DNA of 64,000 bases from Cardiobacteriaceae bacterium TAE3-ERU3 (lineage in GTDB: Bacteria; Pseudomonadota; Gammaproteobacteria; Cardiobacteriales; Cardiobacteriaceae): positions 665,722-729,721 of the forward strand of contig JAHUUI010000001.1 in the NCBI GenBank assembly GCA_019218315.1, written 5' to 3'. Below are positions 1 through 8,433 of this stretch, piece after piece. The notes under the pieces are model-generated. The model searched no databases and had not been told where the DNA came from. It worked only from the letters and a program-made list of their open reading frames with translations. The position numbers and the translations under genes are program-made. The first letter of the stretch is position 1. Each line of letters starts with the position of its first letter.

Positions 1-142
1 CCTTTTCCGCAGCTGAGGCACTCATTGCGGTCATTTGTGCGACTGGGTCACCGAGTTTACTTTGCACCGCAAAGGCGATGAAAGAGATAACCAGCATCAC
101 GATGATGAGTTGAAAAATACGTTTGATCAGAAATGTCAGCAT
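1..142 (-). CDS. Peptide ABC transporter permease, DppB/OppB-like (partial, N-terminus only)
   Basis: The window edge cuts this gene, leaving the first 47 codons. The reverse strand reads MLTFLIKRIFQLIIVMLVIS and continues through a first membrane helix to a short periplasmic stretch with LGDPV. This is the typical opening of DppB/OppB-type inner-membrane permeases (one helix followed by a G-D-P motif). It lies downstream of a family 5 peptide-binding protein and a double ATPase on the same strand, so it should be the first permease subunit of that importer. The second permease would lie outside the window. Assignment to the dipeptide/oligopeptide class is strong; the substrate is not determined. 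Confidence 0.8.
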   Translation of the reverse strand, partial: MLTFLIKRIFQLIIVMLVISFIAFAVQSKLGDPVAQMTAMSASAAEK

Positions 143-168
143 GGTATTTGTGGTTTGAGGCGTTAAGG

Positions 169-188
169 CGCCCGGCAATTGCCGGGCG
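169..188. other. Perfect 20-bp palindrome (hairpin) between binding protein and permease genes
   Basis: CGCCCGGCAATTGCCGGGCG is a perfect inverted repeat, GC-rich in its arms. On the transcribed minus strand no T-run follows, so it does not look like a strong intrinsic terminator. An intercistronic hairpin downstream of a periplasmic binding protein gene often protects the upstream mRNA and lowers expression of the permease. That role is inferred here. Confidence 0.6.
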
Positions 189-240
189 GGCTTTTGCAGC
201 TTTTAGAGCCGTAGCAGCAAAAGTGCCACGGGCTGCAATG

Positions 241-268
241 GCAGTACTGCGTTATACACCAGTACTGC
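241..268. other. Second intercistronic hairpin, 9-bp stem
   Basis: GCAGTACTG and CAGTACTGC form a perfect 9-bp stem around a 10-nt loop, directly after the stop codon of the binding-protein gene on the minus strand. No T-run follows. Together with the palindrome at 169-188 it makes a double-hairpin spacer before the permease gene, consistent with differential expression of the operon genes. Confidence 0.5.
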
Positions 269-282
269 TTACATATGTTGTG

Positions 283-1830
283 TTATTTTTCCTCAACAAC
301 AATATTCTGGAAGAGCGGGAAGTTCTTCAAGTTGACAGATTCCGGGAAGTTGGTGATTTTGTCACTGTAGCCCCAGTTGAGGTTCTGCCAGTGCAGTGGC
401 ACGAAGATCGCTTCATCATATTCGATCTTGCTGGCTTCTTGCAGCAGTTTGTTGCGCTCTTCACCATCTGGCAATGCATTGGCTTGGTTAATCAGCTCAT
501 CGAGCTTCGGCTGCGTGTTGCCGTTACAGTTGTACTGACCAACGCCGGTGTCTGCATTGCGGGTCATGGTCAGGTATTCGCTAAAGTTGGCGCTGTCGCC
601 AGTATCAGAACTCCAGCCGATCATCGGCATGCCCGCCGCACACTTGTCGAACTCATCCCAGTATTGCGCTTTTGGCATAGTAGTCAGGTTGACGGTGATG
701 TTGATCTTTTTGAGCATCGCGGCAACGGCTTGTGCGATTTTTTCATCGTTCACGTAGCGGTTGTTTGGTGCGATCATGGTGATGGTGAAGCCGTCTTCAT
801 AGCCTGCTTCTTTCATCAGCTCTTTAGCTTTTTCAAGGTCATAGCGTGGCTCAAGATCGGCATTGTGGCCGCTGTAGCCTTCTGGTGAGTTTTGACCAGC
901 AGTGGTCGCAAAGCCGCGCAGAATTTTCTGAACGATACCGTCGTTATTGATCGCGTAAACAACTGCTTGACGCACGCGCTTGTCTTTAAATGGCTCAACA
1001 ACATTTTGGTTCATCTGGAACGTGATGATGCGGTCACTTGGGATGCTGTAAAGCTCATAGCCTTTAGCGTCCTTGATGCGCTCAAGGTCAGTTGGTGGTA
1101 CAGGGTAGATCCAGTCAACATCGCCAGAAAGCAGCGCTGATACGCGGGTAGCATTTTCTTTGATTGGAACAAGCGTGAACTTATCGACGTTACCGGTTTC
1201 ACCCCAGTAATCAGCAAATTTCTTATAGACGCTCTTCACGCCTTGCTGACGGCTTTCAACCATGAATGGGCCAGTACCTGATGCATTTGCAGAAGCAAAT
1301 GTGCCAGTGCTCTTTTCGATTTTGGCTTTGTCGTTGCCTTTGTCGTCAGTGCCGGTGTAGAAGTCTTCGTCCATAACGAACAGGTACGACATATTTGGTA
1401 CAACCAGTGGGTATGGTTCTTTGGTGGTGAACTCAACAGTGTAGTCGTCAACCTTGGTGATGCCTTCGTAGGCGGTAAACAAGCCTTTGAAGTCGCCAGA
1501 AGAGAGCATGCGGTTGAAGGTGAAGACAACGTCGTCAGCAGTCATTTCGTTGCCGCTGTGGAACTTGACGCCTTTGCGCAGGTGGAAGCGGGTCACAGTT
1601 GGAGAAACTTCTTCCCAGCTTTCGGCGAGAACAGGCTGGATTTCCAGATTGTTGTCAAAGCGTACCAGTGGGTCAAATACCCAGTTTGCCATTTGCAGTG
1701 TGCCGCTTGAAAGTTGCTCTTGCGGGTCAAGTGAGACAGGGTCTGCATCAAATGCTGCGGTGATTTCTGCAGCATTGGCGGTTGCCATTGCAGCAGCAAT
1801 GGAAAGGGTTAGCAGGGTCTTTTTCAACAT
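283..1830 (-). CDS. Peptide ABC transporter substrate-binding protein (SBP family 5, DppA/OppA-like)
   Basis: A 515-residue periplasmic solute-binding protein. Residues 1-20 are a Sec signal peptide (MLKKTLLTLSIAAAMATANA) with an A-x-A cleavage site. The mature protein carries the family 5 signature: SLDPQ near residue 34, a WVFDPLVRFD region, ES WEEVSPT-type beta elements, and FTFNRM after the LRKGVKFHSG motif that is diagnostic of Dpp/Opp binding proteins. The length is usual for the family. The ATG is preceded by AAGGAG at good spacing. The gene follows the double-ATPase gene by 35 bp and precedes a permease gene, so it delivers peptides to that importer. Whether it prefers di- or oligopeptides, or another family 5 ligand such as nickel chelates or glutathione, cannot be told. 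Confidence 0.9.
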   Translation of the reverse strand: MLKKTLLTLSIAAAMATANAAEITAAFDADPVSLDPQEQLSSGTLQMANWVFDPLVRFDNNLEIQPVLAESWEEVSPTVTRFHLRKGVKFHSGNEMTADDVVFTFNRMLSSGDFKGLFTAYEGITKVDDYTVEFTTKEPYPLVVPNMSYLFVMDEDFYTGTDDKGNDKAKIEKSTGTFASANASGTGPFMVESRQQGVKSVYKKFADYWGETGNVDKFTLVPIKENATRVSALLSGDVDWIYPVPPTDLERIKDAKGYELYSIPSDRIITFQMNQNVVEPFKDKRVRQAVVYAINNDGIVQKILRGFATTAGQNSPEGYSGHNADLEPRYDLEKAKELMKEAGYEDGFTITMIAPNNRYVNDEKIAQAVAAMLKKINITVNLTTMPKAQYWDEFDKCAAGMPMIGWSSDTGDSANFSEYLTMTRNADTGVGQYNCNGNTQPKLDELINQANALPDGEERNKLLQEASKIEYDEAIFVPLHWQNLNWGYSDKITNFPESVNLKNFPLFQNIVVEEK

Positions 1831-1865
1831 AGTGTTGGCTCCTTGGGTTAAAAATTAGGTTTGTA

Positions 1866-3593
1866 TCAGCTTAGTGCCTGACGTTGGATGCCACGGTCAA
1901 AACGCGGCATCAGATCAATCAGTTCGCGGGTATAAGCATTGTCCGCGTGTTCAAACAGCTTGTCTGTATCGTTGACCTCGACCAGCTTGCCGAGCTTCAT
2001 TACGCCGATGCGGTCGCACATTTGGCGAATAACCGGTAAATCGTGGCTGATAAACAGCATGGTCAGGTTTAGCTCAGCCTGCAGATCCTTGAGCAAGTTG
2101 AGTATTTGTGCTTGAACCGAGACGTCGAGCGCAGAAGTTGGCTCATCACAGATCAATAAGCGTGGGCGGGTAGCTAATGCACGGGCAATGGAAATACGCT
2201 GGCGCTGACCGCCGGAAAATTCATGTGGAAATTTATCCGCAGCGTTGCTTGCAAGGCCGACGTGCTCAATCAAATCGCGCACGATTTCACGTTCTTGCTG
2301 CGCTGAATCAGCGAGCTTGTGGAAGCGAATTGGTTCGGCAATGATGTCCTTGACGCGCATACGCGGATTGACTGATGAGTACGGATTTTGGAAGACCATC
2401 TGCATCTGGCGGCGCAACGGGAGGCGCACTTTATCAGACGTCATTGCGGTGAGATCTTGCCCTTCAAAGAAAATTTTGCCGCTTTGTGGCGGATGCAGGC
2501 CGGTGATTGCGCGTGCTGTGGTCGATTTACCTGAGCCGGATTCACCGACCAGCCCAAACGTCTCGCCCGCGTGGATATGGAAGCTGACGTGATCAATCGC
2601 CTGAACGTATTCACGCTGGCTCTTGAATATTGAATGGCGGGTGATAAAGCGCAGGGAAATGTCTTCGACGCGCAGGATGGGGCCATCGTATTCCGGGATA
2701 GCTTCTTTGCGCCCTAGCCAGTGGGTTTTAAGGTCGAGTGGTATGTGCGCATTGGCATCTTCAATATAGGTGACCAATGGGAAGCGATCGAGCTTAACGT
2801 CAGATGGTGGTACCGCTGAAATCAGGCTCTTGGTGTATTCATTTTGCGGATTGCGCAGTACTTGCTCTGTCTCGCCAATTTCCATCAGGTTGCCGCGATA
2901 AGTAACCATGACGCGGTCTGTAACCGAGGCAACAACACCCATATCGTGAGTGACGAGCATACAACCGACGTTATTCTCACGGCACAATTTGCGCAGCAGT
3001 TGCAGAATCTGGTCCTGAATTGAGACGTCTAGTGCCGTGGTCGGCTCATCGGCAATGATGAACTTGGGTTCAGTCGAAAGGGCTATCGCAATAACGACAC
3101 GCTGGCGCATGCCGCCGGAAAACTGGTGCGGGTACTGCTTGAGGCGGTTTTCCGGCTGTGGAATCCCGACCGCATTAAGCAGCTCTATCGCGCGCTTTCT
3201 CGCTTCGCTACGGCTGACTTTAAGATACGCAAACATTGGCTCCATCAGCTGCTCACCAATGGTCAGAAGCGGATTGAGTGAGGTCATCGGATCCTGAAAG
3301 ATAAAGCCGATATCTTTACCGCGCAGATGGCGCATTTGTTCGCGGTTGAGCTGGCGCAAATTTTGCCCATCGAGATAAACCTCACCGCTGCCAACGTAGC
3401 CTGGAGGGGTGAGTAGATCAGCAATTGCATTACCAATAGTTGATTTGCCCGCACCGGATTCACCAACAATACCGAGGATCTCACCGGGGTAAAGATCAAA
3501 GGAAACACTATTCACCGCAGTAAAGTCCCCGTGTCGCGACGGATAAATAACGCTTAAATCCTTAACGCGCAAAAGTGGCTCGCCTGAGTGCAT
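1866..3593 (-). CDS. Fused double ATP-binding subunit of peptide ABC transporter (DppD-DppF/GsiA/YejF type)
   Basis: About 575 residues containing two complete ABC ATPase domains in tandem, the arrangement found in GsiA and YejF rather than separate DppD and DppF. The first domain has Walker A GESGAGKST and signature FSGGMRQRV. The second has Walker A GESGSGKST and signature FSGGQRQRI. Both have D-E-P-T Walker B segments, and each domain ends in the oligopeptide/dipeptide C-terminal extension (YTKSLISAVPP and YTRELIDLMP). The start is placed at 3593 because AGGAGA lies 4-5 nt upstream; an in-frame start at 3695 would add 34 residues unlike the family. It is the first gene of the peptide-import operon and energises it in the cytoplasm. 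Confidence 0.9.
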   Translation of the reverse strand: MHSGEPLLRVKDLSVIYPSRHGDFTAVNSVSFDLYPGEILGIVGESGAGKSTIGNAIADLLTPPGYVGSGEVYLDGQNLRQLNREQMRHLRGKDIGFIFQDPMTSLNPLLTIGEQLMEPMFAYLKVSRSEARKRAIELLNAVGIPQPENRLKQYPHQFSGGMRQRVVIAIALSTEPKFIIADEPTTALDVSIQDQILQLLRKLCRENNVGCMLVTHDMGVVASVTDRVMVTYRGNLMEIGETEQVLRNPQNEYTKSLISAVPPSDVKLDRFPLVTYIEDANAHIPLDLKTHWLGRKEAIPEYDGPILRVEDISLRFITRHSIFKSQREYVQAIDHVSFHIHAGETFGLVGESGSGKSTTARAITGLHPPQSGKIFFEGQDLTAMTSDKVRLPLRRQMQMVFQNPYSSVNPRMRVKDIIAEPIRFHKLADSAQQEREIVRDLIEHVGLASNAADKFPHEFSGGQRQRISIARALATRPRLLICDEPTSALDVSVQAQILNLLKDLQAELNLTMLFISHDLPVIRQMCDRIGVMKLGKLVEVNDTDKLFEHADNAYTRELIDLMPRFDRGIQRQALS

Positions 3594-3730
3594 GGTGTCT
3601 CCTGATGATTTTTGAGGATTGTTAATATTACTTTGAACAGCGCGAAGGCGCAAATAGTAACGTATAAAGATAATGTTTATGGCGGAATAAGACAAGGGTC
3701 AGTAATGGAATGAGAATTAAGGGGACAGGC

Positions 3731-3758
3731 TTGTCATGATAAATATAAATGTTATAAC
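3731..3758 (+). promoter_or_regulatory. Sigma-70-type promoter of the L36 paralogue gene
   Basis: TTGTCA (3731-3736) and TATAAC (3753-3758) are separated by 16 bp, 28 bp ahead of the start codon of the small ribosomal protein gene. The -10 element lies inside the palindrome at 3749-3760, so a repressor bound there would block RNA polymerase. Confidence 0.6.
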
Positions 3759-3763
3759 ATAAC
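3746..3763. promoter_or_regulatory. Zur-like operator (ATGTTATAACAT palindrome)
   Basis: A perfect 12-bp palindrome ATGTTATAACAT at 3749-3760 overlaps the -10 box of the gene for the cysteine-poor L36 paralogue. Genes for zinc-free ribosomal protein paralogues are standard Zur targets, and proteobacterial Zur sites are AT-rich palindromes built on GTTATA/TATAAC half-sites. A near-identical element occurs at 23413-23436 upstream of alkaline phosphatase and DUF1007-NicO genes. Assignment to Zur is inference from sequence form and gene context. Confidence 0.65.
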
Positions 3764-3785
3764 TCTTTTACTCAAGAGGTGTCTT

Positions 3786-3911
3786 ATGAAAGTTGTTTCT
3801 TCTCTCAAGTCCGCCAAGACTCGTAGCCGTGATTGTCAGGTTGTACGTCGTCGTGGGAAAATTTTTGTTATTTGCAAGAGTAACCCACGCCTGAAAGCAC
3901 GCCAGCGTTGA
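3786..3911 (+). CDS. rpmJ2: 50S ribosomal protein L36, type B (zinc-free paralogue)
   Basis: A 41-residue basic protein. It starts [11 protein letters not shown] and ends [11 protein letters not shown], the hallmark of type B L36 (E. coli YkgO). Only two cysteines remain (Cys16 and Cys31), not the C-x2-C...C-x4-H zinc ribbon of the standard form. Such paralogues replace the zinc-containing L36 in 50S subunits under zinc starvation and free zinc for other uses. An AAGAGGTG ribosome site precedes the ATG. The gene is monocistronic, with its own promoter, operator palindrome and terminator. Too short for ordinary gene finders, but the match to the family is clear along its whole length. Confidence 0.95.
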   Translation: MKVVSSLKSAKTRSRDCQVVRRRGKIFVICKSNPRLKARQR

Positions 3912-3937
3912 TTGTCAGCTATATTGTGCTGTTTGGA

Positions 3938-3963
3938 AGCCGCCTTGCTATAGGCGGTTTTTT
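3938..3963 (+). terminator. Intrinsic terminator after the L36 paralogue gene
   Basis: CCGCCT (3940-3945) and AGGCGG (3952-3957) form a GC stem with a 6-nt loop, followed by six T residues on the plus strand. Confidence 0.8.
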
Positions 3964-3977
3964 GTGTACAAGACGGG

Positions 3978-5084
3978 TTAAATCTCGTCTTTTTCTTGAT
4001 CTTGCTCAGCTGCAATAGCTTGCTTTGCACCATCACGACGTAGTTCGTCAATACGCTCAAGGACGATATAAACGTCTTCAATACGCGCAATACAGCGCCG
4101 CCAAACAATGTTGCCATCTTTGTTGGCATCAATTTTCCCAATATGTAACGGCAGTGCCGAAGTTGGAGATTTACCATCAGCAAAGTGATAAATAGTGTGG
4201 CTGAGTTGCTCAATGGCATTAATCAGCCCTTCTGGCGGCAGATCGGCTTCGCCGCGTTGATTGCGGCGCAGGCCTGCGCCAATTGCTTCTGAAAGTAGCA
4301 GGACGCTGGCGTATAGCCGCACAATCCGGCGGTCATATACCGTCGCAAGATTGTAAATCGTAGTTGCTTTGATGCGCCCACGCAGTGACCAGCGCGCCGT
4401 ATTGCGTGCATTGACGATTGCAGCATCGAGCTTGGTCAGCTGCTCGTGTGCGGCAAAGATATTGCCAGTTGCTTCGCGGGCAATTTTACTGTTGCCTTCT
4501 GTGAGCGCAGCTGCGCTGCGAGCTACATTGCTGCTGAGTAGGCGCAATAAATCCTGTAAATCGCGATGCAGGCGTGCCATTGGGTCGGGCGTGAGCAATA
4601 CCTGACTGAACAGCAGCCCGGTAGCGCTACCAATGATGACGTCAATCAGGCGTGTAAAGCCCGCGGTTTCTGTGCCAAAAGCCAGAATTAGCACGGTTGA
4701 AACGCCGGACTGAATCATCACCACTGGCGGTAGCCCGAATGAAGCACCTAAAATCATCGCTATCGGTACACCGCAAAGGATTTTCCATTCAATCGCATCA
4801 AAGGGGAGATGCTGCATCACTTCACCGACCAGAATGCCAGTTGTGACGCCAAGTACGACACTGACGCCTTGCAGGCCGTGGTTGGGCAGACCTGGTGCGA
4901 GGCAGATGATAGCGGTGATCGCAGCAAACATCGGCCGTGGATGGCCCAAAAGATAATAAGAAATTAGCCAAGCCAAAGTACCGGCAACAGCAGCCATTGC
5001 TGCATTGCGCGATGCTTTTTTCCACCGAGGGAAAATTGTTCGCCGAAAAATGGCGCTGATTTTGCTGATCAGTGGTTGTGACAT
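3978..5084 (-). CDS. FUSC-family inner-membrane protein (putative aromatic/fusaric acid exporter)
   Basis: About 368 residues. The N-terminal half has hydrophobic segments at roughly residues 32-52, 55-75, 78-98, 105-125 and 140-160, with short loops such as LGHPRPMFAAITAIICLAPG that resemble FUSC/YccS-type N-terminal modules. The C-terminal half is soluble and helical, with a polar end rich in D, E, K and Q. Members of this superfamily are linked to efflux of aromatic acids, but substrates are rarely known. The start at 5084 lies one base after the stop codon of the upstream antiporter gene, so translation is probably coupled; a longer in-frame start at 5126 would overlap that gene. A role beyond small-molecule export is not supported. 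Confidence 0.75.
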   Translation of the reverse strand: MSQPLISKISAIFRRTIFPRWKKASRNAAMAAVAGTLAWLISYYLLGHPRPMFAAITAIICLAPGLPNHGLQGVSVVLGVTTGILVGEVMQHLPFDAIEWKILCGVPIAMILGASFGLPPVVMIQSGVSTVLILAFGTETAGFTRLIDVIIGSATGLLFSQVLLTPDPMARLHRDLQDLLRLLSSNVARSAAALTEGNSKIAREATGNIFAAHEQLTKLDAAIVNARNTARWSLRGRIKATTIYNLATVYDRRIVRLYASVLLLSEAIGAGLRRNQRGEADLPPEGLINAIEQLSHTIYHFADGKSPTSALPLHIGKIDANKDGNIVWRRCIARIEDVYIVLERIDELRRDGAKQAIAAEQDQEKDEI

Positions 5085-5085
5085 T

Positions 5086-6339
5086 TTATAAATTGGGTAA
5101 ATCCGGGTGAGTGAGGTTCTTGGCAAGTTTACCGACCGTCATACCCTGCACAATAATTGAAAATAGTACGATGGCATAAGTCATGGTCAATAAAATATTA
5201 CGCTCAGATCCATCCGGTAACGATAACACCAAGGCAACGGAAATACCGCCACGTAAGCCGCCCCAAACCAACACTTGCCATGTGTCTTTAGGCAGTGAGA
5301 CGTCTTGGCGCAATATTCCCATCACTGATTTTACGGCAATGAGTCGCGCGAGTAATGCAATTGCAATAGCACCAAGTGCAGCCCACCACACATTGCCAGA
5401 TATGGTTAGGGTGACAATCTCGAGCCCGAGCAAGACAAACAGCAGGGCGTTAAGAATTTCATCGATCAGTTCCCAAAATGAATCGACATATTTTTGTGTC
5501 TGACCACTCATTGCATGCGCGCGACCTTTGTTGCCGAGCAGCAAACCAGTCATCACCATTGCCAGTGGGCCGGATAGATGCAAGTACGTGGCAAGTGAGT
5601 AACCGCCGAGTACTAATGCTAGCGTAATCAGCACTTCTTCCTGGTAGCTGTCGATGCTTTTTAATAAGCGATAGCCACACCATCCAAGCACGAAGCCGAA
5701 GACCATCCCGCCACCAGCTTCAACAGCAAATAGTTCAAGGACATCCAGCATAGTGGGCAGCTTGCCCATATGCAGTACTTCAAGCAATGCAGCGAAGACG
5801 ACTACGCCAATGCCATCATTAAATAAAGACTCACCGGAAATCACCGTCTCGACCGACTTTGGTGCACCGACTGACTTTAAAATACCCATTACCGCGATCG
5901 GATCAGTTGGTGAAATCAGCGCACCAAACAAGAAACACCAAATCAGCGCGACATCTAGCCCCAGCCAACTGAGCAGATAATAAGTCAGCATCGCAACAAT
6001 CACTGTTGAGAGCAGCGTACCAACCACAGCCAGCATGCCTACCCGCCATTTGTGTGCGCGTAAATCTGTCGCCTTGACGTGCAGCGCACCGGCAAACAGC
6101 AGCATCGAGAGCATAATGTCCATCAGAACATCCGCAAAATCAATATTGCCGAGCAATTGGCGCTCGTAAGTCAGCAGCGACTTGATCCCCAGCGCATTGA
6201 GTACGATCAGCACGATCGACATCATCAGCGCAATGAACATTACCCCGATCGTCGTCGGCAAGCCAATAAAGCGTTTATTGATGTAGGCAAAAGCGGCGGT
6301 GATGCACAAGCAAATCACGCCAGTATAAAAAGCGCTCAC
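5086..6339 (-). CDS. Cation:proton antiporter, CPA1 family (NhaP-like)
   Basis: A 417-residue integral membrane protein with about 12 hydrophobic segments. The CPA1 core motifs are visible: LISPTDPIAVMGIL (ion-binding TDP region) followed by SGESLFNDGIGVVVF (ND motif), then a glycine-rich segment VWGGLRGGISVALVLSLP. These place it with NhaP/NhaK Na+(K+)/H+ exchangers, which exchange cytoplasmic Na+ or K+ for protons in the inner membrane. There is no long C-terminal cytoplasmic domain, so it is a short form. It is the first gene of a two-gene unit with the FUSC protein. Which cation it prefers is unknown. Confidence 0.9.
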   Translation of the reverse strand: MSAFYTGVICLCITAAFAYINKRFIGLPTTIGVMFIALMMSIVLIVLNALGIKSLLTYERQLLGNIDFADVLMDIMLSMLLFAGALHVKATDLRAHKWRVGMLAVVGTLLSTVIVAMLTYYLLSWLGLDVALIWCFLFGALISPTDPIAVMGILKSVGAPKSVETVISGESLFNDGIGVVVFAALLEVLHMGKLPTMLDVLELFAVEAGGGMVFGFVLGWCGYRLLKSIDSYQEEVLITLALVLGGYSLATYLHLSGPLAMVMTGLLLGNKGRAHAMSGQTQKYVDSFWELIDEILNALLFVLLGLEIVTLTISGNVWWAALGAIAIALLARLIAVKSVMGILRQDVSLPKDTWQVLVWGGLRGGISVALVLSLPDGSERNILLTMTYAIVLFSIIVQGMTVGKLAKNLTHPDLPNL

Positions 6340-6375
6340 GAAGACTCCTTGTCTTTTTGGGGGCGATAGCGCCCA

Positions 6376-7008
6376 TTATCCACGATAGCCAATTACCCAC
6401 CCATAAATACTGATAAAGTGCGCCACGCTACCTGCGAGGACGAATAAATGCCAGATACCATGGCCGTGCTTGATCTTCTCGTCATTAATAAACCAGTACA
6501 CCCCGACCGTATAGCACAGCCCGCCGATAATAAGCCACACCAGCCCACCAGTTGGCAATAGCCGCACCGTTGGCACAATTGCATAAAGAATCAGCCAGCC
6601 CATCAGCATATAAATGATCAACGACAAAATTCGCTGACCCTTGCCGAAAATGAACTCTTGAATGATCCCGAACAGCGCCAGCCCCCAAGAAATACCGAAT
6701 AGTGACCATCCCCAGCCACCGCGTAGCGTCACCAGTGCATAAGGCGTATACGTACCCGCGATTAATAAATAAATAGAACAGTGATCTATCTTTTGCAGAA
6801 TAAGCTTTGCACGCTGTGAGCGTACACTGTGGTAAATCGTCGAAGCACCATAAAGTATGATCAGGCTTGCCCCGTATACACTTGCCGCCACTACATCATA
6901 TACGCCACCATGATAAGCCGCGCGCACGATCAAAAGCACTGTTGCTGTGATAGCAAATACCGTGCCGAGTAGGTGAGAAATACTGTTAAAGCGTTCACCG
7001 TGATACAT
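6376..7008 (-). CDS. Hemolysin III family (YqfA/PAQR-type) membrane protein
   Basis: About 210 residues with seven predicted membrane segments. It opens MYHGERFNSISHLLGTVF, the characteristic start of HlyIII/YqfA proteins, and has the conserved S-x3-H (TIYHS), KIDHCSIYLLIAG and GIWHLFVLAGSVAHF histidine motifs of the PAQR superfamily, which form a metal site in characterised members. The start at 7008 is preceded by GGAG; the reading frame remains open to 7212 but that stretch does not match the family. Function in bacteria is uncertain; hemolytic activity is documented only for a few homologues, and a membrane-lipid hydrolase or fluidity role has been suggested for others. Confidence 0.85.
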   Translation of the reverse strand: MYHGERFNSISHLLGTVFAITATVLLIVRAAYHGGVYDVVAASVYGASLIILYGASTIYHSVRSQRAKLILQKIDHCSIYLLIAGTYTPYALVTLRGGWGWSLFGISWGLALFGIIQEFIFGKGQRILSLIIYMLMGWLILYAIVPTVRLLPTGGLVWLIIGGLCYTVGVYWFINDEKIKHGHGIWHLFVLAGSVAHFISIYGWVIGYRG

Positions 7009-7128
7009 AACGTACTCCAGGTATCGATGAGTAGATATTATTATAACTAGCGCCGCTGATAGATTGAACCGCGCAACTTTGAAGCTGCAATGCAGTAAAC
7101 TGTTACCACACTCCAGCCGGGCATAATC

Positions 7129-7749
7129 ATGACCACCAATCAGCCACTCAGCCCTATGAATAACCAAATGGCTTACGACAGCCTGCTCGCTACCATTGAG
7201 CATCTTGGGCAAACCTGCAAACCCAAATGTAGCGAGCCAAGCAAAACCCTGATCATGGATTTTATGCCGTCACCGCTTGGTAGCATGTGCCTCGCCGCTG
7301 ATCAGGATGCGCTGTATTTACTCGAATTTGTTGACCGAAAAAACATCGCTAAAGAACTCGAAGACCTGCTCAAAAAATGCAACGCCGTTATCGAATATGG
7401 CGAAAACCACATCACCCGACAAAGCAAAACCCAGCTAGAGGAATACTTTAGCGGCACACGGCAAACCTTCGATATACCCACGCACATGCTCGGTACTGAC
7501 TTCCAAATCAGCGTATGGCAATCCCTGCTTACCATCCCTTACGGTGAAACCATCAGCTATGCTGAGCAGGCCAAGTACCTCAAGCGTGATAAAGCCGTGC
7601 GCGCAGTTGCCAATAGTAATGGCATGAATCGCATGGCAATTATCTATCCCTGCCATCGCGTTATCGGCAGTAATGGCAAACTCACCGGCTATGCAGGCAA
7701 AATCGAACGCAAGGCATGGCTACTTGCGCATGAAAAACAGCATATATGA
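7129..7749 (+). CDS. ogt: Methylated-DNA--protein-cysteine S-methyltransferase
   Basis: Residues 45-206 match Ogt/MGMT DNA repair proteins, which transfer a methyl group from O6-methylguanine to their own cysteine. The active site reads IIYPCHRVIG with the acceptor Cys175. The helix-turn-helix region is FQISVWQSLLTIPYGETISY, and the asparagine-hinge segment AVANSNGMNRM precedes the active site. The C-terminus GYAGKIERKAWLLAHE is typical. The first 42 residues are an unusual extension with no recognised domain, and no strong ribosome site marks the start, so an internal Met at 7156, 7168 or 7255 is possible. It is monocistronic and convergent with the small membrane protein gene. Confidence 0.92.
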   Translation: MTTNQPLSPMNNQMAYDSLLATIEHLGQTCKPKCSEPSKTLIMDFMPSPLGSMCLAADQDALYLLEFVDRKNIAKELEDLLKKCNAVIEYGENHITRQSKTQLEEYFSGTRQTFDIPTHMLGTDFQISVWQSLLTIPYGETISYAEQAKYLKRDKAVRAVANSNGMNRMAIIYPCHRVIGSNGKLTGYAGKIERKAWLLAHEKQHI

Positions 7750-7762
7750 CATCACGTAGCAA

Positions 7763-8005
7763 TTATAAGTACACGAATAGGGCATACACAGCGCCAACAG
7801 CGACAATTGCCAAGCCGGAATAGCTCAATTTTTTTGCCCATTTAAGCTGATACTCATGTGCCAGCATGCCCGCAGTGCGAATGAATAAACCCGTACTCAA
7901 AACGGCTTTGGGGTAATCTTCTTGAACGAAAGAGGGAATGACTATGGCGAGGCCGATGATCATCATCAGCACGATGGATAAAATGATGTTGATTGTGCGA
8001 CGCAT
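7763..8005 (-). CDS. Small two-helix membrane protein of unknown function
   Basis: An 80-residue protein with a basic start (MRRT), a hydrophobic helix at about residues 5-27, a short polar segment with FVQEDYPKA, a second semi-hydrophobic stretch and a C-terminal helix (SGLAIVAVGAVYALFVYL). The composition is plausible for a real inner-membrane protein and the gene fills the space between ogt and the peroxidase gene. No family is recognised. It may be a species-level protein; its function cannot be stated. Confidence 0.5.
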   Translation of the reverse strand: MRRTINIILSIVLMMIIGLAIVIPSFVQEDYPKAVLSTGLFIRTAGMLAHEYQLKWAKKLSYSGLAIVAVGAVYALFVYL

Positions 8006-8433
8006 AAAGCTATTATTTGTTTTTGTTTAATGTTAACAGATAAATAATTATATTATAGTATGCTGTGATTATATTGGACATATATCCATTCGTTAAGGTT
8101 ACAGATATTAAGGCGTCTCAAATTCTATTGAAAGTGAATGGGGCAGATAGCGTGATGCTGTATGGATGTTGGAAACTATTTATACAGGACTGGTATGGGT
8201 AGTATCTGTAATGACTTGGAGAGGTGGTCGCAGAGCTAGGGTTACTAGCTGGTGAGTCAACCAGAGTTACCAATGCAATAAAAGTAATTTAATCATCAGA
8301 TTAATAGGATGCCGCCATAGCATAGAAAACCTGTGTAATAGGTACATGTTATGGCGGGCATACCCTGATCAGCTTACTTTTCCAAAGAAAAGTTGATTAC
8401 AGCTGTGATTTAGTAAGAAGCACTTCAACAATT
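8006..8433. other. 428-bp AT-rich intergenic region without a recognisable gene
   Basis: No frame of credible length, ribosome site or RNA gene was found. A short plus-strand stretch around 8100-8200 reads without stops for about 35 codons (includes SVMLYGCWKLF), which could be a remnant, but I recognise no family. A weak hairpin at 8370-8405 lies behind the peroxidase gene on the minus strand. Confidence 0.5.
8370..8405 (-). terminator. Weak hairpin downstream of the peroxidase gene
   Basis: ACTTTTC and GAAAAGT (8376-8382 and 8387-8393) form a 7-bp stem around a 4-nt loop, flanked by CAGCT/AGCTG arms (8370-8374, 8401-8405). It has no clear T-run, so termination is possible but not well supported. 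Confidence 0.3.
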
